From: Mesorhizobium sp. J8
GTDB taxonomy: Bacteria > Pseudomonadota > Alphaproteobacteria > Rhizobiales > Rhizobiaceae
Length of the DNA: 64,000 nt
Assembly (NCBI RefSeq): GCF_016591715.1
Contig: NZ_AP024109.1
Location: forward strand, 4,650,001 to 4,714,000
Reading direction: 5' to 3'
In this document: piece after piece, positions 1 through 9,061 of the stretch
Layout of the letters: each line of letters opens with the position of its first letter
How positions within the stretch are numbered: position 1 is the stretch's first letter
Notes under the pieces: generated by a model
The model's input: the letters and a program-made list of their open reading frames with translations, nothing else
What the model was told of the DNA's origin: nothing
Database searches by the model: none
Position numbers and translations under genes: made by a program

Positions 1-1066
1 GCCGAACATCTGGGGCGAGCGCAAGGGTGCCGGCAACGGCAAGCGCCTGCTCTTCATCGGCCATACCGACACCGTTCATGTCGATGGCTGGCGCGAGCAT
101 TGGGCCGGGACCGAGCGGGAGGACCCGTTCGGCGCGCCCATCATCGACGGGGCGGTCTGGGGCCGCGGCTCCGGCGATCTGAAGGCCGGTATCACCGCTT
201 CGCTGGCGGCGCTCTCGCTGCTCGACAAGGCCGGCATCCGCCTCAAGGGCGATGTGGCCTTCGCTTTCGTCGGCGACGAGGAGAGCGGCCAGCCCGGCAC
301 CGGCGTCTCCGCCGGCATCAAGCATTTCGTCGGCCGCATCGAGGCAGGCGCGGTCGCGGCGCCCGATTTCACCGTCTATGTCGAGCCGACGCGGCTTGCC
401 GTCTATGCCGCGCAGATCGGCTTCTTCATCACCGACATCACGATCACCGGCAAGTCGGCCTATTTCGGCGTGCCCGAGCTTGGCAAGGATGCCTTGCGCG
501 CCGCCCATGCCGCCATGACGGCGCTGTGGAACCATTCGGATGAGGTGGCGGCCCGCGCCGAGCACAAGCTCACCGGGCGCGGCTTCCTGCTGATCACCGG
601 CCTCACCGGCGGCGGCTATATCGCCGTGCCCGAGCGATGCACGCTGTCGCTGATCCGCAAGCTCCTGCCGGGCGAGGACCTCGACAAAGCGGCCGCCGAG
701 ATCGAGGCCGCGGTGCGCGGCGCCATCACCGATCCCGAGATCACCGTGGAGTTCGCCTATCCGGCCGGCCGCGACCACCGGCTGGGCGGCACCGCCGCCG
801 AGATCGATGAGAGGCGCGCCGAAGTCGCCCTGCTTTCTCAATCGATGGCGGGCGCCATGGGCGGGCGCGGCGTGATCGAGGGCGCGCCCTTCTGGTCGGA
901 ATCGTCTTTTTTCGTCAATCGGTTGGGCATTCCCGCCGTCTATTGCGCGCCGGGCGATATCCGCAACTGCCACACTTTCGAGGAGCACGTCGATGTCGAG
1001 GAATACCTCGCCGGCATCGTCGGCTTCGCAGCCTTCATGGCCCGCTATTGCGGCGTGGCCGACTGA
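1..1066 (+). CDS. M20-family metallopeptidase / amidohydrolase, 5' end missing
   Basis: The reading frame is open from base 2 to the stop at 1064-1066, so the start lies before the window. The visible part carries the three M20 zinc-site signatures in order: GHTD near base 60, GRGSGDLKAG near 172, and GDEES near 275. M20 enzymes hydrolyse amide bonds of N-acyl amino acids or small peptides in the cytoplasm using two zinc ions. The gene ends 35 bases before a periplasmic binding protein gene on the same strand, so it probably belongs to the ABC-importer operon that follows and may process the imported compound. The substrate cannot be read from the sequence. Confidence 0.85.
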   Translation, partial: PNIWGERKGAGNGKRLLFIGHTDTVHVDGWREHWAGTEREDPFGAPIIDGAVWGRGSGDLKAGITASLAALSLLDKAGIRLKGDVAFAFVGDEESGQPGTGVSAGIKHFVGRIEAGAVAAPDFTVYVEPTRLAVYAAQIGFFITDITITGKSAYFGVPELGKDALRAAHAAMTALWNHSDEVAARAEHKLTGRGFLLITGLTGGGYIAVPERCTLSLIRKLLPGEDLDKAAAEIEAAVRGAITDPEITVEFAYPAGRDHRLGGTAAEIDERRAEVALLSQSMAGAMGGRGVIEGAPFWSESSFFVNRLGIPAVYCAPGDIRNCHTFEEHVDVEEYLAGIVGFAAFMARYCGVAD

Positions 1067-1101
1067 GCGACCAACGAAGCAGAAAATGGGAGACTAAAAA
1101 C

Positions 1102-2160
1102 ATGCTGATGAAGAAATGGATTGCCGTCTTGGCCGGCGGATTGATGCTCGCCGCCGGCGCGGCTCACGCACAGACGGTCGGACCGCAGGGCGAGACCGCC
1201 ACCCCGAGTTCCGGCCTGACGCTGAGCGATGCCGACATCGCGGCGCTGAAGGACAAGGGCTATAAGGCGGCCCTGTTGTGGCACACCTCTTCCGACTTCA
1301 CCAATGCGGTGACCGCCGGCGCCACCGACGAGTTCGCCCGCGCCGGCATCTCGATCGCGGTCAAGACCGATGCGCAGTTCGACGCCGCCCGCCAGCGCAG
1401 CGACATCGAGACCGCGCTTGCCGCCAAGCCGAACGTCATCCTGGCCCTGCCGCTCGACCCCGTCACCTCCGCTGAGGCCTTCCGCCAAGCGGTCAAGGAC
1501 GGCGTCAAGCTGGTGTTCCTGTCCAACCTGCCCAAGGATTACAAGCAAGGCACGGACTACGCCTCGATCGTCACCGACGATCTCTACCAGATGGGCAAGC
1601 AGGCGGCCGACGCCATGGCCAAGGCCATCGGCGGCAAGGGCAAGGTCGGCTACATCTTCCACGACGCCAACTATTACGTCACCAACCAGCGCGACCAGTC
1701 CTTCAAGAAGACTATCGAGAAGGACTACCCCGATATCAAGATCGTCGCCGAACAGGGCATTTCCGACCCCGCCCGCGCCGAAGAACTGGCCAATGCCATG
1801 CTGCTGCAGCATCCCGATCTCGACGGCATCTACGTGACCTGGGCCGAGCCGGCCGACGGCGTGCTTTCCGCGCTGCGCGGCGCCGGCAACACCCACACCA
1901 AGATCGTCACGCTCGACCTCGCCGAGCCTGTCGCGCTCGACATGGTCAAGGGCGGCAATGTCGCCGCACTTGTCGCCGACAAGGCCTATGAGCTCGGCCG
2001 CGCCATGGCCGCCTCCGGCATGAAGTCGCTGCTTGCCCAGCAGACGCCGGCCTTCGTCGTCGCGCCGGCGCTGACGGTGACCAAGGAGAACGTCTCCCAG
2101 GGCTGGAAGGATTCGCTCAACCGCGACGCGCCGCAGTCGGTGCTCGACGCGGCAAAGTGA
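1102..2160 (+). CDS. Sugar-type ABC transporter periplasmic binding protein (first of a tandem pair)
   Basis: 352 residues. The ATG at 1102 follows a purine-rich GGGAGA at 1088-1093 and begins a clear signal peptide (MLMKKWIAVLAGGLMLAAGA, cleavage near AHA-Q). The mature part is a Peripla_BP_4 ribose/xylose-type solute-binding fold that should capture the ligand in the periplasm. The next gene is a close paralogue: both share long runs such as KVGYIFHDA, YVTNQRD, HPDLDGIYVTWAEPA and NTHTKIVTLDL. Although the family is called sugar-binding, the M20 enzyme and the PLP protein in the same operon hint at an amino-acid-like ligand. Confidence 0.88.
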   Translation: MLMKKWIAVLAGGLMLAAGAAHAQTVGPQGETATPSSGLTLSDADIAALKDKGYKAALLWHTSSDFTNAVTAGATDEFARAGISIAVKTDAQFDAARQRSDIETALAAKPNVILALPLDPVTSAEAFRQAVKDGVKLVFLSNLPKDYKQGTDYASIVTDDLYQMGKQAADAMAKAIGGKGKVGYIFHDANYYVTNQRDQSFKKTIEKDYPDIKIVAEQGISDPARAEELANAMLLQHPDLDGIYVTWAEPADGVLSALRGAGNTHTKIVTLDLAEPVALDMVKGGNVAALVADKAYELGRAMAASGMKSLLAQQTPAFVVAPALTVTKENVSQGWKDSLNRDAPQSVLDAAK

Positions 2161-2168
2161 AGCCGACG

Positions 2169-2194
2169 CCCCGGCCCGGCTTGCCGGGCCGGGG
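2169..2194 (+). terminator. Strong hairpin between the two binding-protein genes
   Basis: A perfect 11-base inverted repeat, CCCCGGCCCGG (2169-2179) and its complement (2184-2194), has a 4-base loop and is followed by a pyrimidine-rich TTCTCTTCCTG. It starts 8 bases after the stop of the first binding protein. It could be a partial terminator or a 3' barrier that keeps the first binding-protein mRNA stable and more abundant than the downstream permease message. The same arrangement is seen near other binding-protein genes in this window. Confidence 0.6.
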
Positions 2195-2224
2195 TTCTCT
2201 TCCTGAACAAAAAGGGGAACCGAC

Positions 2225-3286
2225 ATGCGCAAAGCATTTGGTATCATGACCGTATTGGCGAGCCTGTTCGCCGCTCACGCCTTCGCCGCCGAAGGCGTTA
2301 CCACCGGCCCGAACGGCGAGAAGCCGGTTCCGGCGGCCTCGCTGACGCTGACGGCGGCGCAGGAGCAGCAGATCAAGGACGGCAAGTTCACCGCGGCCCT
2401 CGTCTGGCATGAGATGAGCGAGTACACCAACGCCGTCAACGCAGGCGCGCGCGACGAGTTCAAGCGTCTCGGCATCGAGGTGGTGGCACAGACCGACGCC
2501 GGTTTCGACGCCGCTCGCCAGAAGGCCGATGTCGAGACGGTGATGGCCAAGAAGCCGTCGATCATCCTGTCGCTGCCGGTCGACCCGGCGACCGCGGCTT
2601 CCGTCTACGATCCGGCCCGCCAGGCCGGCGTCAAGCTCGGCTTCGTCGACAATTGCCCGGCCGGCTACAAGCAGGGCACGGACTACGTCACGATCGTCTC
2701 CGACGACCTTTTCCAGATGGGCAACAAGGCCGGCATCGCCATGGCCGAGGCGCTCGGCAAGAAGGGCAAGGTCGGCTACATCTTCCACGACGCCGATTTC
2801 TACGTCACCAACCAGCGCGACGGCGCCTTCAAGAAGACCATCGAGCAGGACTACCCTGACATGAAGATCGCCGCCGAGGCCGGCATGGCCGATCCGGCGC
2901 GCAGCGAGGATATCGCGCAGGCGATGATCACCCAGCACCCGGACCTTGACGGCATCTATGTCACCTGGGCCGAGCCGGCGCTCAGCGTGCTCTCCGCGCT
3001 GCGCGCCGCCGGCAACACGCACACCAAGATCGTCACGCTCGACCTCAACGAACCGGCCGCGCTCGACATGGTCAAGGGCGGCAACATCGCCGCCCTCGTC
3101 GCCGACGAGGCCTATTCCATCGGCGTGACGCTGGCGCGCGCCTCGGCGGGTTCCCTGGTCGGCCTGAAGGCCGAGCCCTTCTACGCGGTCGATTCCATCG
3201 CCGTCACCAAGGAGACGGTGAAGGACGGCTGGAAGAAGTCGCTCAACAAGGATGTGCCCGCGACCATCGCGGACGCCATGAAGTAA
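2225..3286 (+). CDS. Sugar-type ABC transporter periplasmic binding protein (second of a tandem pair)
   Basis: 353 residues, ATG at 2225 after AAGGGGAACC. A signal peptide is visible (MRKAFGIMTVLASLFAAHAFA-AEG). It is a Peripla_BP_4 protein closely similar to its neighbour along the whole length, so the pair is a recent-looking tandem duplication. Differences concentrate in the N-terminal third and in the C-terminal ligand-lobe segment after residue 290. One permease gene and one ATPase gene follow, so two receptors probably feed one channel with different ligand preferences. This is inference from gene count. Confidence 0.88.
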   Translation: MRKAFGIMTVLASLFAAHAFAAEGVTTGPNGEKPVPAASLTLTAAQEQQIKDGKFTAALVWHEMSEYTNAVNAGARDEFKRLGIEVVAQTDAGFDAARQKADVETVMAKKPSIILSLPVDPATAASVYDPARQAGVKLGFVDNCPAGYKQGTDYVTIVSDDLFQMGNKAGIAMAEALGKKGKVGYIFHDADFYVTNQRDGAFKKTIEQDYPDMKIAAEAGMADPARSEDIAQAMITQHPDLDGIYVTWAEPALSVLSALRAAGNTHTKIVTLDLNEPAALDMVKGGNIAALVADEAYSIGVTLARASAGSLVGLKAEPFYAVDSIAVTKETVKDGWKKSLNKDVPATIADAMK

Positions 3287-3329
3287 ACGGCGTGACAGGC
3301 TGCGAAGCACGCACCATCGGAGATCGAAC

Positions 3330-4301
3330 ATGACCAGCGCCAATACCGGCACCGAGGTGGGCAGCTTCGCCAGCCGCTTCAATCTGCAACAATATGTCGT
3401 CTATCTGGGCTTCCTGGCGATCTTCCTGTTCTTCGCCTTCATGCTGAGGGACAGCGGCTTCCTCACCGTCCGCAACCTCTCCAACATCGTGCTGCAGACG
3501 GCGCCGGTGACGATCATGGCGATAGGCCTCGTCTTCGTCATGTCGGCCGGCGAGATCGACCTTTCGATCGGCTCGATTGTTGCCGTATCGGCGCTCGCCG
3601 CCGCAGTCACCATCGCCTCCTACGGGATGGCGGCGGGTATCGTCGCCGGCTTGGGCGCCGGTATCCTGATCGGCCTCATCAACGGCGCGCTGGTTGCCTA
3701 TGTCAGGCTGCCGTCCTTCCTGGTGACGCTGGCGACCATGGGCCTGTTCGCCGGCGTCTCGCGCTCGATGACCGATCTGCGCTCGATCTCGGTCACCAAC
3801 GAGGCCTTCACCGGTTTCTTCGGCTCCGGTTCGCTGCTCGGCGTGCCGTCGCTGATCTGGTGGACGGTGATCGCCATCGCCGCCGGCCATCTCGTCTACC
3901 GCGAGACGCGTTTCGGCGCGCATGTGCTTGCGACCGGTGACAATGCCCGCGCTGCAAGCGTTTCAGGCATCAGCGTGCCGAAGATCAGGCTCGCCGTGCT
4001 CACCATCAGCGGGGGGCTCGCGGGGCTTGCCGGACTGCTCTACGCAGGCCGCCTGCAAGCGGCGAAATACACGCTTGGCGAGACGGATCTGATGACGGTC
4101 ATCGCCGCCGTCATCGTCGGCGGCACGCTGCTCAATGGCGGCAAGGGCTCGATCGTCGGCGCCCTCGTCGGCTCGCTGATGATGGGCATGCTGAACAACG
4201 GGCTGATCCTGATGGGCCTTTCGGTATCCGACCAGATGATCGTGCGCGGCCTGATCATCCTCACCGCGGTCGCCGTGTCGCTGCGCGACAAATCCCGCTG
4301 A
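3330..4301 (+). CDS. Sugar-type ABC transporter permease (RbsC/BPD_transp_2 family)
   Basis: 323 residues; ATG at 3330 with GGAG 8 bases upstream. Hydrophobic throughout, with about eight to ten predicted membrane segments and the family motif MSAGEIDLSIGSIVAVSALA near residues 70-90. Sequences such as VYRETRFGAHVLATGDNARAA near 190-210 mark the cytoplasmic loop that contacts the ATPase. It should form the inner-membrane channel, probably as a homodimer because no second permease is present. It lies between the binding proteins and the PLP protein and ends 13 bases before the latter. Confidence 0.9.
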   Translation: MTSANTGTEVGSFASRFNLQQYVVYLGFLAIFLFFAFMLRDSGFLTVRNLSNIVLQTAPVTIMAIGLVFVMSAGEIDLSIGSIVAVSALAAAVTIASYGMAAGIVAGLGAGILIGLINGALVAYVRLPSFLVTLATMGLFAGVSRSMTDLRSISVTNEAFTGFFGSGSLLGVPSLIWWTVIAIAAGHLVYRETRFGAHVLATGDNARAASVSGISVPKIRLAVLTISGGLAGLAGLLYAGRLQAAKYTLGETDLMTVIAAVIVGGTLLNGGKGSIVGALVGSLMMGMLNNGLILMGLSVSDQMIVRGLIILTAVAVSLRDKSR

Positions 4302-4314
4302 AGGAGCCCCTTCC

Positions 4315-5514
4315 ATGTTTCTCGACGTTCTGCGCCGCCGCAACCCCGCTTTCATCGAAGCGGCGATCGGCCTGCACCAGCAGGGCAAGCTGCCGGCCAA
4401 TGCCTATGTGCTCGATCTCGACACGGTCGAGCGCAATGCAAAGATCCTCAAGCAGGAAGCCGATCGGCTCGGCCTGAAGATCTTCGCCATGACCAAGCAG
4501 GTCGGCCGCTCGAGTTCCTTCTGCAAGGCGGTGACGCGCGGCGGCATCGAACGCGCGGTCGCCGTCGACATGGCCTGCGCGCGCGCCACGCACAAGGCTG
4601 GCATGAAGCTCGGCCATCTCGGCCATCTGCAGCAGATCGCGAAATTCGAAGCGGATGCGGCGGCAAGGACCTTCAAGCCGGACTACTGGACCGTCTTCAA
4701 CGACATCAAGGCCGAGGAAGCCGGCAGGAGCGCCAAGGCGGCCGGCTATGTCCAGGACCTGCTTGCCCGCATCGCCGCCGAAGGCGACATTTTCTACCGC
4801 GGCCATGAAGGCGGCTTCGACGCCGGCGAGATTGTCGCCGTCGCCGACCGGCTCGATGCCGTTCCGGGCGGCCGCTTCTCCGGCATCACCACCTTCCCTG
4901 CCCTGCTCTTCGACCATGCCGCGCGAAAAGTGCTGCCGACACCCAATCTGGCGACGCTGAGCAAGGCGGCCGAGGCGCTCGCCAAGGCGGGTCGCAGCGG
5001 GATCGAAATCAATGCGCCGGGCACGACGTCGAGCGTCATGCTGGCCGCGCTGGCGCAAGCCGGCGCCACGCAATGCGAACCCGGCAACGGTCTGCACGGC
5101 ACCACGGCGCTGCATGTCATGGAAGACCTGCCGGAGCTGCCTGCCGTGCTCTACCTCACCGAAGTGTCGCATCTGTCGGGCGGCAAGGCCTATTGCTTCG
5201 GCGGCGGCTTCTATATCGATCCGATCTTCCCGGACTATGACGTCAAGGCGATCGTCTCGGCCGAGCCGACCACCTCCGCGTCGGCGCTCAGGAGCGTCGA
5301 AGTGCCGCCGCCCTCGGCGATCGACTACTACGCCATGATCGACGCTGCCGGCGCCAACGCGCCGAGGCCTGGCGACAGCGCCGTCTTCGGCTTCCGCGGC
5401 CAGGCCTTCGTCACCCGCGCCTATGTCGCCGGCGTCTCCGGTATCTCGAAGGGCAAGCCGGTGGTCGAAACCATCGAGAACGGTTTCGGCGAGCCCTATG
5501 CCTGGCCGGTTTAG
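4315..5514 (+). CDS. YhfX-like PLP-dependent protein (alanine racemase N-terminal fold)
   Basis: 399 residues, ATG at 4315 after AAGGAG. The N-terminal part looks like the alanine-racemase/D-threonine-aldolase TIM barrel, with AYVLDLDTVERNAKIL (residues 24-39) and the candidate PLP lysine in FAMTKQVGR near residue 61. Later segments (EINAPGTTSS, GNGLHGTTALH) resemble E. coli YhfX, a predicted PLP protein of unknown substrate. It is embedded between the permease and ATPase genes of an importer, so it likely racemises, eliminates or otherwise acts on the imported amino compound. The exact reaction is unknown. Confidence 0.72.
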   Translation: MFLDVLRRRNPAFIEAAIGLHQQGKLPANAYVLDLDTVERNAKILKQEADRLGLKIFAMTKQVGRSSSFCKAVTRGGIERAVAVDMACARATHKAGMKLGHLGHLQQIAKFEADAAARTFKPDYWTVFNDIKAEEAGRSAKAAGYVQDLLARIAAEGDIFYRGHEGGFDAGEIVAVADRLDAVPGGRFSGITTFPALLFDHAARKVLPTPNLATLSKAAEALAKAGRSGIEINAPGTTSSVMLAALAQAGATQCEPGNGLHGTTALHVMEDLPELPAVLYLTEVSHLSGGKAYCFGGGFYIDPIFPDYDVKAIVSAEPTTSASALRSVEVPPPSAIDYYAMIDAAGANAPRPGDSAVFGFRGQAFVTRAYVAGVSGISKGKPVVETIENGFGEPYAWPV

Positions 5515-5523
5515 GAGTGAGAG

Positions 5524-6261
5524 ATGAGCGCCCCCATCCTTCAGCTTCAGGACATCCGCAAGAACTTCGGCGGCCTCACCGCGATAGAGAATTTCTCGCT
5601 GGAGGTCTTTCCGGGCGAGATCGTCGCGCTTGTCGGAGACAACGGCGCCGGCAAGTCGACGCTGGTCAAGATCATCTCCGGCGTGCACACGCCCTCCTCC
5701 GGCACGATCACCATCGAGGGCAAGCCGGTGACGATGTCGAACGCCACCATGGGGCGCGCGCACGGCATCGAGGTGGTCTATCAGGATCTCGCTTTGGCCG
5801 ACCAGCAGACCGTCTACATGAACATGTTCCTCGGCCGCGAGCCGCTGAACCGCTTCGGCCTGCTCGACCGCCGCCGCATGATCGCCGAGACGGAGAAACT
5901 GGTGAAGGAGCTCGACGTGCGCATCCCTTCTGCGCACGCCACCATCCGCGACCTCTCCGGCGGTCAGCGCCAGGGCGTCGCGATCGCCAGGGCGACGCAC
6001 TGGGCGAGCAAGCTGATCCTGCTCGACGAGCCGACAGCCGCGCTCGGCGTCGCCGAAACGGCCAAGGTGGAAGCGATCGTTCAGTCGCTCAAGCAGCGCA
6101 ATGTCGGCATCCTGATCATCAGCCACAGCCTCGACCAGGTGTTCAAGCTATCGGACCGCATCTGCGTCTTGAGGCGCGGCAAGCAGATCGGCGTGCGCGA
6201 GACCAGAAAGACCGACAAGAACGAGATCATCGCGATGATCACGGGACTGCAGCAGCAGTAG
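5524..6261 (+). CDS. Sugar-type ABC transporter ATP-binding protein, single domain
   Basis: 245 residues, ATG at 5524 after AGGAGTGAGAG. Walker A GDNGAGKST lies near residue 40, the signature LSGGQRQGVAIARA near 142, and Walker B LILLDEPTA near 165, followed by the switch histidine in IISHSLDQV. It has one nucleotide-binding domain, as in FrcA-type fructose importers, instead of the duplicated RbsA type seen twice elsewhere in the window. It energises the permease at 3330 and closes the operon. A dispersed palindrome follows its stop codon. Confidence 0.9.
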   Translation: MSAPILQLQDIRKNFGGLTAIENFSLEVFPGEIVALVGDNGAGKSTLVKIISGVHTPSSGTITIEGKPVTMSNATMGRAHGIEVVYQDLALADQQTVYMNMFLGREPLNRFGLLDRRRMIAETEKLVKELDVRIPSAHATIRDLSGGQRQGVAIARATHWASKLILLDEPTAALGVAETAKVEAIVQSLKQRNVGILIISHSLDQVFKLSDRICVLRRGKQIGVRETRKTDKNEIIAMITGLQQQ

Positions 6262-6268
6262 CCGGATA

Positions 6269-6316
6269 GAGCAATTCCAGGAAAAGTGCGCAGCGGTTTT
6301 CCGTCCGGAATTGCGT
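6269..6316. repeat. Dispersed intergenic palindrome, ATTCC...GGAAT type
   Basis: Nested inverted repeat between convergent genes: GCAATTCC (6271-6278) pairs with GGAATTGC (6307-6314), and inside it GGAAAA (6280-6285) pairs with TTTTCC (6297-6302). Elements with these ends are abundant between genes in rhizobia. A shortened relative occurs at 49945-49982. Because it lies between convergent genes it may also act as a bidirectional terminator. Confidence 0.7.
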
Positions 6317-6340
6317 GGAAACAAAAGGTTGGCGCCTGGC

Positions 6341-7123
6341 TCAGGCGACGAGGTTGCGGCTGACCGTTGGCGCGGCGGGCTCGACGAAATTGGCTTTCAG
6401 CCAGGCCAGCGCGCTGGCGACATCCTCGATGGCGAAGCGGGCAGCCGTCTCGCCCTGCGGCTTGACGCGGATCGAGATCCCGCCGGCGGCATTGACCGTT
6501 TCGAAGCCGTTCTCGTCGGACGTGTCGTCGCCGAGGAACACCGGACGCCTGCCGGTGAAAGGATCGAGCTGCATGAAGCGCCGGATCGCGGCGCCCTTGG
6601 CGGCTTCGAGCGGCATCAGTTCGACTCCGGCATTGCCGGCGATCACGCGGTAGCCCTTCGGCAGCCGGCTGAGGGCCGCCTCTACCAGCTCCGTCGCCCG
6701 CGCCAGAAGCTGCGGCGCGGCTCTCGTGTGGATGGCGAGCACCGGCCCCTTGCGCTCGACATAGACGGCCTTGCTTGCCAGCTCCAGTTCGATCTCGTCG
6801 GCAAGTGCCGCCATATCCGCCGGCTCGTCCGCGGCCTCAATCGGCCCGTCCGGCACAAGTCTATGCTCCAGCCCGTAGAGGCCGGCGATCCGCAGTTTCA
6901 ACGGGTCGAACAGATGGTCGACGGCTGCTATCGAGCGCCCGGTGATGAAGGCGAGCGCGCCGTCGAGTCGCTGCTCGATCCTCTCCAGGAGAAGGCGCAG
7001 CTCCTCGCTGACCGAGACGGCGTCGGGATGCGCCGCGTGCTCCAGCAACGTGCCGTCGATGTCGAGGAAAAGCGCCCAGCGGCCTTCGGGAAGCGCCGGG
7101 GTAAGGTCTGCCTGGATATTCAT
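6341..7123 (-). CDS. otsB: Trehalose-6-phosphate phosphatase
   Basis: 260 residues of the HAD superfamily. The nucleophile motif DIDGTLLE sits at residues 21-28 (aspartates D21 and D23), a second HAD motif is FITGRS near 60, and the metal-binding motif FLGDDTSDENGF is near 200. It removes phosphate from trehalose 6-phosphate to give trehalose in the cytoplasm. Its ATG overlaps the end of otsA by four bases, so the two are translationally coupled and act in sequence. Trehalose serves as an osmoprotectant in rhizobia, which is established for the pathway and not shown here. Confidence 0.92.
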   Translation of the reverse strand: MNIQADLTPALPEGRWALFLDIDGTLLEHAAHPDAVSVSEELRLLLERIEQRLDGALAFITGRSIAAVDHLFDPLKLRIAGLYGLEHRLVPDGPIEAADEPADMAALADEIELELASKAVYVERKGPVLAIHTRAAPQLLARATELVEAALSRLPKGYRVIAGNAGVELMPLEAAKGAAIRRFMQLDPFTGRRPVFLGDDTSDENGFETVNAAGGISIRVKPQGETAARFAIEDVASALAWLKANFVEPAAPTVSRNLVA

Positions 7124-8913
7124 CGGAACCCGACTGCCTGCTTGCGTTCGAACATGGAGACGACATTGTCGCCGGTGGGGCCTGCCGGCCGGTCGTATAG
7201 AGCGGTGACCCTGTCGAGGTCGCCGCGTTTCCTCAGCCGCGCCGCGTCGAGCAGCATGCTGCCGGCCCAGCGATACACATTGTTGTCGCGCACGATCTCG
7301 CGCATGCGCCGCATGCGCTCGCGCTGCTCATCCGGCCCCATGTTAAGCGCCTGCAGCATCGCCTCGCTCATCATGGCCGCGTCGTAAGGATTGACGATCA
7401 GCGCCTCCAGCAGCTCGCGCGAGGCGCCGGCGAAGGTGCTGAGCAAAAGCACGCCCTGTTCGTCGTCGCGCGACGCGACGAACTCCTTGGCGACGAGGTT
7501 CATGCCGTCATGCAGGCTGGTGACCAGGCAGATGTCGGCGGCGCGATAGAGTTCATAGACCGCCGCCTGCGAATGATGCTCGGCCACCATGACGACCGGC
7601 CGGTAGGTTTCGCTGCCGTAGCGCTGGTTGAGCTTCTCGGCGCAGCGCAGACATTCCTCATGCAGCTGTCTGTAGGCTGGCAGCGTGCCCCGGCTCGGCG
7701 CCGCGACCTGCAGGAACACGACCTTGCCCACCATTTCGGGATGCCGAATGAACAGCTCCTCGAGCGCGTGGAAGCGATCGAGGATGCCCTTGGTGTAGTC
7801 GAGGCGCTCGACGCCTACGCACAGCTTGGCGCCGGCTGGGATCCTGAACCGCTTGCGCACGCGCAGCCGGCACTCCTCGACGCTGGGCAGCGCGTTCAGG
7901 AGCTCGACCGGCCATTCGATCGATATCGGATAGGAATGCACCAGCGTCACCTGGCCGCCGTAGGAAATGGCGGCATCGGCACGCTCGATACGGCTTTCCA
8001 TGAAGCGGTCGACGCTCTCGGTGAAGTTGTTGGCGTGGAACTGGGTGTGGAAGCCCACGATCGAACTGCCAAGCAGGCCGTCCAGGATGCGTTCGCGCCA
8101 AGGACAGATGCTGAACACTTCCGAGTTCGGCCAGGGGATGTGCCAGAAGGTGATGACGATTGCCTCGGGCAGACGCTCGCGGATCATGCGCGGCAGAAGC
8201 GCGAAGTGATAGTCTTGCACGAGCACGATCGGCCGCTCGTTGCGAGCCTCGGCAACCACCGTCTCTGCGAATTTGCGGTTGACGGCTTCATAGGCCTCCC
8301 AGTCCGACTCGCGAAAGATCGGCCGCGTGAAGGCGATATGGCAGAGCGGCCACAGGCCCTCATTGGCAAAGCCCAGATAGTAGCCTTGGTACTCGTCGTC
8401 GCTCAACCAGACTCGCCGCAACGTATACGAGGGATGGCCAGGCGGCACCTGCACACGGTCGTTTCCGTCAACGACCGTCCGATCGGCGCTGCCGCCGCCA
8501 TAGGCGATCCAGGTGCCGGCGCAGGCGCGTGTGATCGGCTCCAGCGCGGAAACCAACCCGCTCGCCGGCACGACAAGCTCGACGCCGCCATCCTTCGTCT
8601 CGTTGTGGATATAGGGTTCGCGATTGGAGACGACGATCACCTGCGCATCCGGCAGTTCGTCGGCTAGGATCTTGCGCAAGGTTTCCGGCGACCAGCTTAC
8701 GAGAGCCGCATCGACGGACTGCCCGTTCTTCTCGAACTCGCGCAGCACCTTGCGCGCGGCTTCGGTGGCAAAATCGTCGCCGGAACCCGGCATGGCCGAT
8801 GCCCTCGGATGATTGCGGCGGTATCGGGATATGGAAATGAAAATCGCTAGTGCGGACAAACCGAGGCTTGCGAGAATAAGGACCAGTAAAAGGTCGACGC
8901 CATATTGTGTCAT
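7120..8913 (-). CDS. otsA: Trehalose-6-phosphate synthase with N-terminal membrane segment
   Basis: GT20 glycosyltransferase of about 597 residues from the ATG at 8913; a further in-frame ATG at 8943 lacks a ribosome site, whereas GGAGG lies upstream of 8913 though at a long 15-base spacing. Residues 4-28 form a hydrophobic stretch ([20 protein letters not shown]) followed by arginines, so the enzyme may be anchored in the membrane, unlike E. coli OtsA. The GT20 core follows, with VVSNREPY, the HIPWPN segment, [11 protein letters not shown] and [11 protein letters not shown]. It joins glucose from UDP-glucose to glucose 6-phosphate. It is the first gene of the otsA-otsB pair. Confidence 0.88.
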   Translation of the reverse strand: MTQYGVDLLLVLILASLGLSALAIFISISRYRRNHPRASAMPGSGDDFATEAARKVLREFEKNGQSVDAALVSWSPETLRKILADELPDAQVIVVSNREPYIHNETKDGGVELVVPASGLVSALEPITRACAGTWIAYGGGSADRTVVDGNDRVQVPPGHPSYTLRRVWLSDDEYQGYYLGFANEGLWPLCHIAFTRPIFRESDWEAYEAVNRKFAETVVAEARNERPIVLVQDYHFALLPRMIRERLPEAIVITFWHIPWPNSEVFSICPWRERILDGLLGSSIVGFHTQFHANNFTESVDRFMESRIERADAAISYGGQVTLVHSYPISIEWPVELLNALPSVEECRLRVRKRFRIPAGAKLCVGVERLDYTKGILDRFHALEELFIRHPEMVGKVVFLQVAAPSRGTLPAYRQLHEECLRCAEKLNQRYGSETYRPVVMVAEHHSQAAVYELYRAADICLVTSLHDGMNLVAKEFVASRDDEQGVLLLSTFAGASRELLEALIVNPYDAAMMSEAMLQALNMGPDEQRERMRRMREIVRDNNVYRWAGSMLLDAARLRKRGDLDRVTALYDRPAGPTGDNVVSMFERKQAVGFR

Positions 8914-9061
8914 TGAAATGCCAGGTTGCCTCCGGCCATCCATTCATTGTTTTTGTTGGTGCCGGCCGCGGACGGGCAAGCCGGGTCAAGTCTGGAACGC
9001 GCAAGCCTGCGATCAGTTCCGACATTTTCCGATTGTTGAACACGCGGTTGCGGCGCTTTGT

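Noticed and set aside
4261..6126. A 621-codon open frame on the minus strand
   Set aside because: Antisense to the YhfX-like and ATPase genes, which carry recognised motifs. No ribosome site or domain supports it.
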